From NCBI RefSeq assembly GCF_900101045.1, contig NZ_FNFN01000001.1, positions 372,001 through 436,000 on the forward strand: 64,000 bases of DNA, given 5' to 3'. Shown here piece after piece: positions 52,683-60,545 of the stretch. How positions within the stretch are numbered: the stretch's first letter is position 1; every line of letters starts with the position of its first letter. The notes below the pieces were generated by a model. The model was not told the DNA's origin. It saw nothing but the letters and a program-made list of their open reading frames with translations, and made no database searches. A program made the translations under genes and the position numbers. Source of the stretch: Nocardioides sp. YR527. GTDB taxonomy: Bacteria; Actinomycetota; Actinomycetes; Propionibacteriales; Nocardioidaceae.

Positions 52683-52715
52683 CAGGGCCCGCCGCCATCG
52701 TGGTGGCGGGCCCTG
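52683..52715. terminator. bidirectional hairpin terminator between mpa and the GDYXXLXY gene
   Basis: A 15-bp stem (52683-52697 with 52701-52715, one G-T pair) with a 3-base loop TCG lies 13 bases after the mpa stop and 18 bases after the convergent gene's stop. Confidence 0.85.
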
Positions 52716-52733
52716 CGTACGTCTGGGCGTCGG

Positions 52734-53195
52734 TCAGCGTGTCCGCACCGAGACGAGCGCCGCGTTGCCTCGGGAGTCGACCTTCACCACCGCGACGGCG
52801 TCGCCGCCGTTGACGTCGGCCTCCACCTCCCGGGCGCGGTCCTGCGGTACGAAGAAGCTCTCGATGCCACAGCTGAGCCGCCAGCCGTCGTCGTGACACT
52901 TCAGGAACGGGCGCTCGGCGGGCCGTTCGGCTGACACCGTGGTGGCCTTCCAGACCTTGCCGCTTCGTGCCAGCGAGACGTACACGTCCTCGGTCTTCTC
53001 GGTCGAACGACTGCTGATGTCGGGGTAGGCGAGGTCGACGTAGGCACCACGGAGCGGGTCGATCGGGTCGACCGGCTCGACGCGGAGCCGGATCTCCTCG
53101 CCGGTCACGCGCGCGGAGAGCTGGCCGGCGACGGCGAAGCCGACGAGGCCGAGGTTGAGGATGCAGGTGAGGGCGACCCACCGGGGAGCGTTCAT
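52734..53195 (-). CDS. GDYXXLXY domain protein
   Basis: A 153-residue protein with an N-terminal membrane segment or signal anchor (WVALTCILNLGLVGFAVAG, about 5-24), then the GDYXXLXY family domain. The eponymous motif appears as RGAYVDLAY at about 49-57, preceded by VDPIDPLRGA. Cys residues at KCHDDGWRLSCG may pair outside the cell. The family usually stands next to a DUF2157 or DUF4401 membrane protein, as here, and its function is unknown. Its ATG overlaps the stop of the DUF2157 gene by four bases. Confidence 0.85.
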   Translation of the reverse strand: MNAPRWVALTCILNLGLVGFAVAGQLSARVTGEEIRLRVEPVDPIDPLRGAYVDLAYPDISSRSTEKTEDVYVSLARSGKVWKATTVSAERPAERPFLKCHDDGWRLSCGIESFFVPQDRAREVEADVNGGDAVAVVKVDSRGNAALVSVRTR

Positions 53196-54361
53196 GGCAG
53201 AGCCTCACCGAGGTTGGCGGCCACGCCTCGTCGGGCGCGGTCGAAGACGAAGCCGGTGGCCAGCAGGAGCATGCCCAGCAGCAGGAAGAGGGTCGCGCCG
53301 GACATGATCGACGCGAAGACGGCGAAGCTCTGCATGGTCGTGAAGACGACGAGCGCGCCCGTGGCGAGCACGACGAGCAGGGTTCGGTCGCGTACGGAGC
53401 CGTCGACGGCGACGGCACCGGCCACGACGACGTACACCGCGATGCTGACGAAGGCGGACAGCCACGCCTCGCCGGACACGGTGTCGAGGTCGTCGACGTG
53501 GGGGTCCCAGGCGACCAGAGCGAGCCCGATCGGCACGATGAGCGCCGCGGTCAGCACCTCCCACCGCGACAGCCCCTTCGTACGCCCCACGGTCACACCG
53601 GTGAGGAGCACGGCGGTCACCAGCGCCACGAGGAGGGCCGGGCTCCACGCCAGGTCACGGTCGCCGACCTGCGGGATGGCGGCGACGAAGAGACCACCCA
53701 GGACGAGTACGCCACCTGCCAGCCGCCACACGTCGGCGAACCTCTCCCGGCGCCGGTCGTGCAGCGCGGCCATCGCGGTCGCGACTACGCCCCCGACAAG
53801 CACCGCGAACACGCCGGCGAAGGTGGACTCGCTGCTCGCCACCACCTGCCAGTCGAACCAGATCATCGTGGTCACGATGCCGACGACCAGCGGCGCCAGG
53901 CCCGCGCTCGCGTAGGCGTACACAAGCGCCCCGAGCCCCCACAGCCCCACCAGCGAGGGCTCGTACGCCGGCACCTGGAGGCTCTGCGCGGCCTGGAAGA
54001 TCACGCCACCGAAGGCGATCGCCGCGATGCCGCGAAAGGCGCCACGCAGCGGCCGGGGGAGCGGGAGCGCCTCCGCAGAAGCGGTGAACCCGAGCCAGAC
54101 CAAGACGATCCCGACGAACCGCACCAGCGGAGACAGCTCATCGAGGTTGGTCGCCACGAGCCACAGCAGTCCGACTCCCAGGAACGCACCACCGAGGTAG
54201 GAGATGACCCGCGTCAGCGAGCCGGCGCGAGAGGGGACGTACTGCCTCGTGATCGTGTCGGCGGCCTCCTCTGTGAGGATGCCCTCGTCCACCCAGCGGG
54301 CGGTCTCGTCGTTCAGCCAGTCGAGCCGCCTCGGCGCGATGGGTCGTGCTCGTGTGTCCAT
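53192..54361 (-). CDS. DUF2157 family polytopic membrane protein
   Basis: A 389-residue protein. The N-terminal DUF2157 segment (LNDETARWVDEGILTEEAADTITRQYVPS, about 13-41) is cytosolic and resembles the entry helix pair of the family. About ten to eleven membrane segments follow to residue 380. The ATG at 54361 is chosen. The open frame continues 14 codons upstream without family likeness. It is translationally coupled to the downstream GDYXXLXY gene, and together they form an unassigned envelope complex known from many bacteria. Confidence 0.86.
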   Translation of the reverse strand: MDTRARPIAPRRLDWLNDETARWVDEGILTEEAADTITRQYVPSRAGSLTRVISYLGGAFLGVGLLWLVATNLDELSPLVRFVGIVLVWLGFTASAEALPLPRPLRGAFRGIAAIAFGGVIFQAAQSLQVPAYEPSLVGLWGLGALVYAYASAGLAPLVVGIVTTMIWFDWQVVASSESTFAGVFAVLVGGVVATAMAALHDRRRERFADVWRLAGGVLVLGGLFVAAIPQVGDRDLAWSPALLVALVTAVLLTGVTVGRTKGLSRWEVLTAALIVPIGLALVAWDPHVDDLDTVSGEAWLSAFVSIAVYVVVAGAVAVDGSVRDRTLLVVLATGALVVFTTMQSFAVFASIMSGATLFLLLGMLLLATGFVFDRARRGVAANLGEALP

Positions 54362-54531
54362 AGGACCATTGCAGCGGCTCGCAGGGGAGCGGCGCGTGAG
54401 CACACGTACTCAACTCCGGCCGTCCATTGCCTCCGCAGGCGGCGGCCAGCGTCTATTCGGCTGCGGGTGGGCGGTTCGCGGGGCTAGTGTTTGAGCGTTC
54501 GCGGGGCGGCCCGCACGAACGGGGGAGTCGG

Positions 54532-54738
54532 ATGGCATCGTGGTTGTTGATCATGGTCGGAGCTGTGGTGCTCGTGGCCGTGCTCGGCGTCGTGGCGCTG
54601 GTCTGGGTCCTGTCCGGACGAGCCAAGCCGGGTGGCGTGATCGACCCGAACAACGACGCCGGGGTCCAGGCTGCCCATGCTCAGGCGCAGCGAACCAACA
54701 TCCAGCACAACGTCGGGGACATGGGCCCCAGCATCTGA
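54532..54738 (+). CDS. small single-pass membrane protein
   Basis: A 68-residue protein with one membrane segment (SWLLIMVGAVVLVAVLGVVALVWVL, about 3-27), then a hydrophilic tail with GRAKPGGVIDPNNDAG and HAQAQRTNIQHNVGDMG. The ATG has GGGGGAG eight bases upstream. No family was recognised. It is followed by the 113-residue membrane protein after a short gap. Confidence 0.7.
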   Translation: MASWLLIMVGAVVLVAVLGVVALVWVLSGRAKPGGVIDPNNDAGVQAAHAQAQRTNIQHNVGDMGPSI

Positions 54739-54743
54739 ATCGC

Positions 54744-54749
54744 TAAGGT
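54744..54749 (+). promoter_or_regulatory. -10 element, probable leaderless promoter
   Basis: TAAGGT ends 8 bases before the GTG at 54758. Confidence 0.45.
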
Positions 54750-54757
54750 TGACTGAC

Positions 54758-55099
54758 GTGGCAGACGAGATGGCGCGCAAGGACATCGAGGCAGGGTTGG
54801 AGACCCGCCATGAGTTGGGCGATGCGTTCGACGCGGAGCTGGTGGCCGGCTTCGCCGACCGGATCGAGAAGACCGTTCAGGATCGGGTCGGCGCCACCGC
54901 TGCCGCCCGAACCCTCGCCGAGCGCAACGAGTCGCGCACCTCGGTCTTCCAGTTCGTTCTGGGCGCCGGCTCGGCCGTGGCCGGCATCCCGATCAGCATC
55001 ACCCTCGGCGTCACCGACAACCTCGGCGCCCTGGTGATCTCCTGGGTCGGCCTCGTCGGCGTCAACGTCGCCCACGCGCTGCGTACTCGTAAGCGCTGA
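54758..55099 (+). CDS. small two-helix membrane protein
   Basis: A 113-residue protein. The first half is charged and helical (EMARKDIEAGLETRHELGDAFDAELV, ADRIEKTVQDRV), and two membrane segments follow at about 68-86 and 89-107, ending in a basic RTRKR tail. No domain was named with confidence. The GTG start at 54758 lies after a TAAGGT hexamer. ATG at 54770 is possible. The stop lies 15 bases before repeat copy B. Confidence 0.72.
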   Translation: MADEMARKDIEAGLETRHELGDAFDAELVAGFADRIEKTVQDRVGATAAARTLAERNESRTSVFQFVLGAGSAVAGIPISITLGVTDNLGALVISWVGLVGVNVAHALRTRKR

Positions 55100-55114
55100 G
55101 GGCGCGGGGGCGTC

Positions 55115-55202
55115 CCTTCGTCAAGGTATGCAGCCGAGGTAATACATCCCGTGCGGAACTCTGCTGGGGATGTGCGCCTTGAACTGCATACCTTGATGAA
55201 GG
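55115..55202. repeat. dispersed palindromic element, copy B
   Basis: The outer arms CCTTCGTCAAGGTATGCAG (55115-55133) and CTGCATACCTTGATGAAGG (55184-55202) pair with one mismatch. The inner part has ACATCCCGTGCGGAACTC followed by a degenerate complement ending GGGATGT. The orientation is the same as copies A and C. It lies 15 bases after the stop at 55099 and upstream of the AbiEi-like gene. Confidence 0.9.
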
Positions 55203-55315
55203 AACATGACGTACGCCGTGCCGATTGCCGTCCACACCCTGGTTCGATCGTGAGTTATCCACAGGGCGGCTGAACAGGGTTTCCCGGCGCGGGCCGCAGC
55301 GTGAGGGTTGCGGAC

Positions 55316-56257
55316 ATGGACGCACTTGAGTACTTCCTCGAGCGAGACGGCTTCTTCACGACCCGGATGGCCTTGGAGGTGGGGTACGCGAAGCGGGACA
55401 TCACTCGCTTGACGCGCTCGGGCGAGTGGCACCGCATCCGCCGCGGTGCGTACGCGCCGGGATCCACCTGGCTCGAGCTCGACGAGGTCGCGCGGCATCA
55501 GGTCAGATCTCGAGCGGTGATGCGGTCGCTGGGCGATGCCGTGGCGTTGAGCCACACGTCCGCCGTCGTCGCCCATGGCATCGACATCTGGAACCTGCCG
55601 CTGGACCGGGTGCATGTGACTCGTCTCGATGGCGGAGCCGGCCGGATCGAAGGTGACGTCGTGCACCACGAAGGCTTCAGCCTGGATCACGAAGTGGTGG
55701 CAGCCGACGGGATGAAGGCGGTGCTCCCCGAGCGATGCGTGCTCGAAGCGGCGTCACGTGTCGACATCGAGACCGCCTGGTGCCTGCTGGACGCCGGCCT
55801 GCGGAGCAGGACGTTCGATCGAGACCGCCTGAAGGCGGCGTACGAGGTCGTCGAGCACTGGCCGTTCATGCACCGGGTGGGAGGCCTGGTTCCGTTCGCC
55901 GACGGACGGTCGGGGTCGATCGGGGAGTCTCGCGGAAAGCACCTGTTCCGTTCCTTCGGCCTCCCACAGCCGGAGCTCCAGTACGAGGTGCGTCGAGCTG
56001 ACGGCTCGATCGCGGGAGTGACCGACTGGGCGTGGCCCGAGTTCGGTCTGCTGGGCGAGTTCGACGGGCGGACCAAGTACGGCCGCCTGCTCAAGCCGGG
56101 CCAGGATCCCGGTGATGTTGTCTTCGAGGAGAAGAAGCGCGAGGACGAGCTGCGCGAGCTGACCGGCTTCTGGATGATCCGTCTGATCTGGAGCGACTTC
56201 GCCAATCCCGCTGCCACCGCTGCCCGCATACGACGCGCGCTTCGCCGGGCCAGCTGA
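55316..56257 (+). CDS. AbiEi-like winged-helix protein with C-terminal endonuclease-like domain
   Basis: A 313-residue protein. The N terminus has the AbiEi/RHH-type winged-helix motif of type IV antitoxins (FFTTRMALEVGYAKRDITRLTRSGEWHRIRRGAYAP). The C-terminal part resembles DUF559/Vsr-like PD-(D/E)XK folds: ESRGKHLFRSFGLPQPE, VTDWAWPEFGLLGEFDGRTKYGR and EKKREDELRELTGFWMIRLIW. Actinobacterial genomes carry many such paralogues without a partner toxin, often in variable loci. The ATG at 55316 is favoured by GAGGG upstream over the GTG at 55301. It lies between repeat copies B and C in direct orientation. Confidence 0.78.
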   Translation: MDALEYFLERDGFFTTRMALEVGYAKRDITRLTRSGEWHRIRRGAYAPGSTWLELDEVARHQVRSRAVMRSLGDAVALSHTSAVVAHGIDIWNLPLDRVHVTRLDGGAGRIEGDVVHHEGFSLDHEVVAADGMKAVLPERCVLEAASRVDIETAWCLLDAGLRSRTFDRDRLKAAYEVVEHWPFMHRVGGLVPFADGRSGSIGESRGKHLFRSFGLPQPELQYEVRRADGSIAGVTDWAWPEFGLLGEFDGRTKYGRLLKPGQDPGDVVFEEKKREDELRELTGFWMIRLIWSDFANPAATAARIRRALRRAS

Positions 56258-56295
56258 GCCGGCGAAAGGACCCGTCGCCCAAAGCGTTGGCGTGT

Positions 56296-56409
56296 TCCTT
56301 CGTCAAGGCGGTGTCCTGAGCCTGTCGAAGGGTATGCAGACGAAGCAACACATCCCGTGCGGAACTCCGCTAGGGATGTGTGCCCTCGGCTGCATACCTT
56401 GACGAAGGA
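56296..56409. repeat. dispersed palindromic element, copy C, with 24-bp insertion
   Basis: The outer arms TCCTTCGTCAAGG (56296-56308) and CCTTGACGAAGGA (56397-56409) are perfect complements, and TATGCAG/CTGCATA continue inward. The left arm is interrupted at 56309-56332 by a 24-bp segment that contains GTCCTGAGCCTGTCGAAGG. The inner part CACATCCCGTGCGGAACTC and its complement follow. The right half overlaps the 3' end of the minus-strand methyltransferase and supplies its last 12 codons and stop. Confidence 0.9.
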
Positions 56410-57023
56410 GCCGCCCGCCCGACCGAGAGATACCCCCACGGCCGCGAGAACGACGGCCCGGGCAGATACGACCGCTCCAGAGCGTCGATGGTGAAGCCGG
56501 CGGCCTCGATCAGGCCCGCGATGTCGCGGGCGAGGTGGCAGCCGCCGAAGAGGCGCTGCTGGAGACCGTCGAGGCGGTGCTGCCAGCGGGCGACGCCGGG
56601 ATCGGGGGCCCGGCCGTGCTCGAGGAAACCGAGGGTGCCGCCGGGGCGTAGGACGCGGCGCAGCTCGGCCAGGGCGCCGGCGACGTCGGGGATCGTGCAC
56701 AGCGAGAAGGTGACCAGCGCGGTGTCGACCGAGGCGTCGGCGAGCGGGAGCTGGGCGCCGTCGAGCCCGACGCGGCTCACCGGGACCGATGAGCCCGTAC
56801 GGCGCGGGGCCGAGAGCTGCCAGGCCACGTCGGAGGGCTCGACGGCGATGATCTCGGTGACCGCGGACGGATAGAGGCCGATGTTGCTCCCGCTGCCGAA
56901 GCCGATCTCGACGACCTGGCCGCGGAGACCGTCACAGGCCTGCTCGCGCAGCGGCTCGAGCTGCGCGATGCCGCAGGTGCGGTCCACGATGTGTGGCACC
57001 ACCCGCGCTTCCCAGAGCCCCAT
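56370..57023 (-). CDS. class I SAM-dependent methyltransferase (UbiE/COQ5-like)
   Basis: A 217-residue methyltransferase. Motif I is VVEIGFGSGSNIGLYP (about 37-52), followed by IIAVEPSDVAW, ALVTFSLCTIPDVAGAL and LRRVLRPGGTLGFLEHGRAPDPG. The C-terminal residues PSSRYAAEGTHP are read from repeat copy C, so the original gene probably ended near GYLSVGRA and the repeat replaced its stop. It stands 6 bases downstream of the GNAT gene on the same strand and may be co-transcribed. The substrate is unknown. Confidence 0.85.
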   Translation of the reverse strand: MGLWEARVVPHIVDRTCGIAQLEPLREQACDGLRGQVVEIGFGSGSNIGLYPSAVTEIIAVEPSDVAWQLSAPRRTGSSVPVSRVGLDGAQLPLADASVDTALVTFSLCTIPDVAGALAELRRVLRPGGTLGFLEHGRAPDPGVARWQHRLDGLQQRLFGGCHLARDIAGLIEAAGFTIDALERSYLPGPSFSRPWGYLSVGRAAPSSRYAAEGTHP

Positions 57024-57029
57024 GGGAGC

Positions 57030-57656
57030 TCACTCTTCCATCTCGCCGGTCCATTGGACACCGAGAAGCATCGAGTCCTCGCCCTCGACGAGCGTGGTGA
57101 AGCCGACGCGCTGGTAGAACCCGATCGCGCGGGTGTTGGCGGAGCTGACGCCGAGGTGCGCGCCACGTACGCCGGCGACGTGGAAGGAGCCGAGCATCAT
57201 CCCGATCAGCTCCTTGCCGACGCCTTGGCCCTGGGCACGGGGGAGCAGGTTGATGTGCAGGTGTGCCGGGAACTCGCTGAGGATCTCGCCCAGCATCCGC
57301 GGCGGGCGGTGGATCTGGGACCGCAGACGGGCGTTCCAGTCGGTGCGGTCGTGGTCGGGCCCCGGGTCGGGGTTGACGACGCGGAGCGCGGGCCACCAGT
57401 CCTCCTCGCACTCCTTCTCGAAGGCACGGGTGAACGGGGTGCCGACGACGTAGCCCACGACGCCCTCGGAGTCGACCGCCACGAACCCGAGCCCCAGACG
57501 CAGCACGATGTAGGGGGCGGCGTAGATGTTCCCCGGCAGCCGCGGGTCGTCGTAGAACTCGGTGGCGTCCTCGCCCGATGCCCCGGTCAGCAGACAGATC
57601 GAGAAGAGATCGTCGAGGTCGTCGGCGGTAGCCCGCCGGATCTCAGGAGTGCCCAT
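57030..57656 (-). CDS. GNAT family N-acetyltransferase
   Basis: A 208-residue acetyltransferase. The acetyl-CoA-binding motif is LPRAQGQGVGKELIGMML (about 138-155, Q/RxxGxG/A), with strand and helix elements IRRATADDLDDLFSICLLTG at the N terminus, GYVVGTPF in the middle and NTRAIGFYQRVGFTTL at the end. An acidic insertion (about 80-115, EKECEEDWWPALRV...) is similar to that of O-GlcNAcase-linked GNATs. The acceptor is unknown. It precedes the methyltransferase on the minus strand. Confidence 0.88.
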   Translation of the reverse strand: MGTPEIRRATADDLDDLFSICLLTGASGEDATEFYDDPRLPGNIYAAPYIVLRLGLGFVAVDSEGVVGYVVGTPFTRAFEKECEEDWWPALRVVNPDPGPDHDRTDWNARLRSQIHRPPRMLGEILSEFPAHLHINLLPRAQGQGVGKELIGMMLGSFHVAGVRGAHLGVSSANTRAIGFYQRVGFTTLVEGEDSMLLGVQWTGEMEE

Positions 57657-57786
57657 GGGCCAACCTCACCATGACCGCTGCCACGCTCCCCTCACCAGGT
57701 CTCCTCTCGGTGCCGCCCAGCCGAACAACCTCGGGCAACCTCAGCGTGGCGTGTGGATGCTCACGTGCCTTCGTGCACGTGGCCGG

Positions 57787-57792
57787 TAGCCT
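57787..57792 (+). promoter_or_regulatory. -10 element for the dop leader ORF, probable leaderless promoter
   Basis: TAGCCT ends 7 bases before the ATG at 57800, which opens a 27-residue leader ORF rather than dop itself. Confidence 0.5.
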
Positions 57793-57799
57793 TGCAGGC

Positions 57800-57883
57800 A
57801 TGAGCGAGCGTCAGCGAGCGACAGTCGGCCTCATGCCGCCACGTCCGTATTCTTGCGCTTGCGCTACGGAGGTGGCGGGATGA
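57800..57883 (+). CDS. 27-residue leader ORF coupled to dop
   Basis: The ATG at 57800 opens 27 codons ([19 protein letters not shown], then ACATEVAG) that end with TGA inside the ATGA of the dop start. The -10-like hexamer just upstream suggests that this frame is at the 5' end of the mRNA and is translated. The tail has PPRP and two Cys codons close together (SCAC). Pro or Cys leader ORFs control downstream genes in mycobacteria, so a sensing role is possible. It could also be a chance frame. Confidence 0.45.
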   Translation: MSERQRATVGLMPPRPYSCACATEVAG

Positions 57884-59391
57884 GCGTACGACGGGTGATG
57901 GGCACGGAGGTCGAATACGGAATTTCCGTGGCCGGGCAGCCCCAGGCGAACCCGATGGTCGCCTCGAGCCAGGTCGTCAACGCGTACGCATCCTCGACCC
58001 TGAAGGCGAGGAGAGCGCGCTGGGACTTCGAGGAGGAGTCGCCGCTGCGCGACGCGCGCGGCTTCGACATGTCGCGGCAGGTGGCCGATCCCAGCCAGCT
58101 CACCGACGAGGACCTGGGGCTGGCCAACGTCATCCTCACCAACGGCGCCCGGCTCTACGTCGACCACGCCCACCCGGAGTTCTCCTGTCCCGAGGTGACC
58201 AACCCGCTCGACGTGGTGCGCTGGGACAAGGCGGGTGAGCAGGTCATGCTCGACGCCTCCCGCGCGGCCGCGCGGCTGCCGGGCAACCCGCAGATCCACC
58301 TCTACAAGAACAACACCGACAACAAGGGTGTCTCCTACGGCGCGCACGAGAACTTCCTCATGCGCCGCTCGACCGCGTTCGCCGACATCGTCAAGCACCT
58401 GACCCCGTTCTTCGTCTCGCGGCAGGTCTTCGCCGGCGCCGGGCGGGTCGGGATCGGCCAGGAGCGTCCCAAGCACGGCTTCCAGATCTCCCAGCGCGCC
58501 GACTTCTTCGAGGTCGAGGTCGGGCTGGAGACCACGCTCAAGCGGCCGATCATCAACACCCGCGACGAGCCCCACGCCGACCCGGAGAAGTACCGCCGCC
58601 TCCATGTGATCCTCGGCGACGCCAACCTCGCCGAGATCTCGACCTACCTCAAGGTCGGGAGTACGTCGCTGGTGCTGGCCATGATCGAGGACGGCTACAT
58701 CACCCGTGATCTCAGCGTCGACGGCCCGGTCTCGTCGCTGCGCGCGGTCTCTCACGACCCGTCGCTGAAGACGCTGATCACGCTCAAGGACGGTCGCAAG
58801 CTGACCGGTGTCCAGCTGCAGATGGAGTATCTGGACCTGGCCAAGAAGTTTGTCGAGGAGCGCTACGGCTCCGACGCGGACTACCAGACCAAGGACGTCC
58901 TGGAGCGCTGGGAGTCGGTGCTCGACCGCCTCGAGCGCGACCCGATGGAGTGCGCCGGCGAGCTCGACTGGGTGGCCAAGTACAAGCTCCTCCTCGGCTA
59001 CCGCGACCGAGACGGTCTGGAGTGGGACGACCCGAAGCTCCATCTGATCGACCTGCAGTACGCCGACATCCGCCCCGAGAAGGGTCTCTACCACCGACTC
59101 GTCCGCGCCGGGCGGATCCAGCGCCTGATGACCGACGACCTGGTGGAGAAGGCGATGCACGAGCCGCCGAGCGACACCCGGGCCTACTTCCGCGGCCGCT
59201 GCCTGGAGAAGTACTCCGAGAACGTCGCTGCCGCCAGCTGGGACTCGGTCATCTTCGACCTGCCCGGCCGCGAGTCGTTGCAGCGGGTGCCGACCATCGA
59301 CCCGCTGCGCGGCACGAAGAAGCACGTCGGAGGCCTGCTCGACTCCTCCGACACCGCCGTCGACCTCTTCAACCGGCTGACCGGTTCCTGA
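57880..59391 (+). CDS. dop: depupylase/deamidase Dop
   Basis: Deamidates the C-terminal Gln of Pup so that PafA can ligate it, and also removes Pup from substrates. The 503-residue glutamine-synthetase-like protein begins [16 protein letters not shown] with the metal Glu. The segment [15 protein letters not shown] is typical of Dop and not of PafA, and the loop [15 protein letters not shown] carries other active residues. The ATG at 57880 has GGAGG 7 bases upstream. pup lies 117 bases downstream. No pafA is seen in the window and it should be further on. Confidence 0.96.
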   Translation: MSVRRVMGTEVEYGISVAGQPQANPMVASSQVVNAYASSTLKARRARWDFEEESPLRDARGFDMSRQVADPSQLTDEDLGLANVILTNGARLYVDHAHPEFSCPEVTNPLDVVRWDKAGEQVMLDASRAAARLPGNPQIHLYKNNTDNKGVSYGAHENFLMRRSTAFADIVKHLTPFFVSRQVFAGAGRVGIGQERPKHGFQISQRADFFEVEVGLETTLKRPIINTRDEPHADPEKYRRLHVILGDANLAEISTYLKVGSTSLVLAMIEDGYITRDLSVDGPVSSLRAVSHDPSLKTLITLKDGRKLTGVQLQMEYLDLAKKFVEERYGSDADYQTKDVLERWESVLDRLERDPMECAGELDWVAKYKLLLGYRDRDGLEWDDPKLHLIDLQYADIRPEKGLYHRLVRAGRIQRLMTDDLVEKAMHEPPSDTRAYFRGRCLEKYSENVAAASWDSVIFDLPGRESLQRVPTIDPLRGTKKHVGGLLDSSDTAVDLFNRLTGS

Positions 59392-59495
59392 GCGTCGATC
59401 GCGACTCGTGCCACATCTCGGTCCAACGTTCGACTTCTGCTTCCTCCCGTAGCGAAATCGGGCATTGTTTCCTCAGGTTTGTCGGTGCTAGTGGA

Positions 59496-59501
59496 TAGGT
59501 T
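59496..59501 (+). promoter_or_regulatory. -10 element of pup, probable leaderless promoter
   Basis: TAGGTT ends 6 bases before the pup ATG at 59508. Confidence 0.5.
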
Positions 59502-59507
59502 GAAGAC

Positions 59508-59705
59508 ATGGCACAGGAGCAGAAGCAGCCGAAGAAGTCCTCCGAGACGGAGGAGTCCGTCGAGACCGCGCCCGAGACCGATGTGAATGAGCGCAAGGAA
59601 GCGCTTGACTCCGACGTCGACGACATCCTGGACGAGATCGACGACGTCCTGGAGACCAACGCCGAGGACTTCGTGAAGTCCTTCATCCAGAAGGGCGGGC
59701 AGTAG
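59508..59705 (+). CDS. pup: prokaryotic ubiquitin-like protein Pup
   Basis: Small tag protein that is ligated to Lys of proteins to be degraded. The 65-residue disordered acidic protein has the Mpa-binding helix region DVDDILDEIDDVLETNAEDFVKSFIQKGGQ and ends in GGQ, so the final Gln must be deamidated to Glu by Dop before ligation. This agrees with dop directly upstream. prcB begins 3 bases after the stop. Confidence 0.97.
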   Translation: MAQEQKQPKKSSETEESVETAPETDVNERKEALDSDVDDILDEIDDVLETNAEDFVKSFIQKGGQ

Positions 59706-59708
59706 GAG

Positions 59709-60545
59709 ATGTCCGAGTCCCGTATCCCGGCCGCCTACATGACGCCGGGCACCTCGTCCTTTGCCGATTTCCTGACCGCGCAGTCCCCAGAGCTGCTCCC
59801 GGGTCATCACCCGGTCCCGGCCAACCTGGGCGACATCGCGCCGCACGGCACCACGATCGTCGCGGCCACCTTCCCCGGTGGCGTGATCATCGCCGGTGAC
59901 CGGCGGGCCACGCAGGGCAACCTGATCGCCGAGCGCGACATGCGCAAGGTCTTCCCGTCCGACGAATACTCCGCGGTCGGTATCGCCGGCTCCGCGGGGC
60001 TCGCGGTCGAGCTGGTCAAGCTCTTCCAGACCGAGCTGGAGCACTACGAGAAGATCGAGGGCACCACGCTCTCGATCGAGGGCAAGGCCAGTCGGCTCTC
60101 CGCCCTCGTCCGGGGCAACCTCCCGATGGCGATGCAGGGCCTGGTCGTGGTGCCGCTCTTCGTCGGGTTCGACCCTGATTCCGGCACGGGGAAGATCTAC
60201 GGCTACGACCCGACCGGCGGCCGTTACGAGCAGACCGGATACTCCGGTGTCGGGTCCGGCTCGCTGTTCGCCAAGGGTGCCCTGAAGAAGCTCTACCGGC
60301 CCGACCTCGACGAGGCCACGCTGGTCGCGGTCCTGGTCCAGGCGCTCTACGACGCGGCCGACGACGACTCGGCCACCGGCGGCCCGGACCTGACCCGCAA
60401 GCTGTTCCCGCTGGTCCACGTGATCACCGCCGACGGCGGGCGGACGCTGCCCGACGCCGAGGTCGCGGCCGTAGCCGAGGCCGTCATCACCGGGAGGCTG
60501 CAGCGGCCCGACGGTCCCATCGCCGAGCTGGAGGGTGGCCGATGA
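59709..60545 (+). CDS. prcB: 20S proteasome beta subunit
   Basis: N-terminal threonine protease subunit of the barrel. The 278-residue protein has a 47-residue propeptide, and the maturation site is G47-T48 in [14 protein letters not shown], with Thr as nucleophile. Conserved active-site residues follow in DRRATQGN (Asp) and RKVFP (Lys). [13 protein letters not shown] and [11 protein letters not shown] are family segments. It overlaps prcA by four bases, so the two ring subunits are made together. Confidence 0.97.
   Translation: MSESRIPAAYMTPGTSSFADFLTAQSPELLPGHHPVPANLGDIAPHGTTIVAATFPGGVIIAGDRRATQGNLIAERDMRKVFPSDEYSAVGIAGSAGLAVELVKLFQTELEHYEKIEGTTLSIEGKASRLSALVRGNLPMAMQGLVVVPLFVGFDPDSGTGKIYGYDPTGGRYEQTGYSGVGSGSLFAKGALKKLYRPDLDEATLVAVLVQALYDAADDDSATGGPDLTRKLFPLVHVITADGGRTLPDAEVAAVAEAVITGRLQRPDGPIAELEGGR

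Noticed and set aside
55255..55263. DnaA box as sign of a replication origin
   Set aside because: Only one perfect TTATCCACA was seen, and no dnaA, dnaN or cluster of boxes is near.
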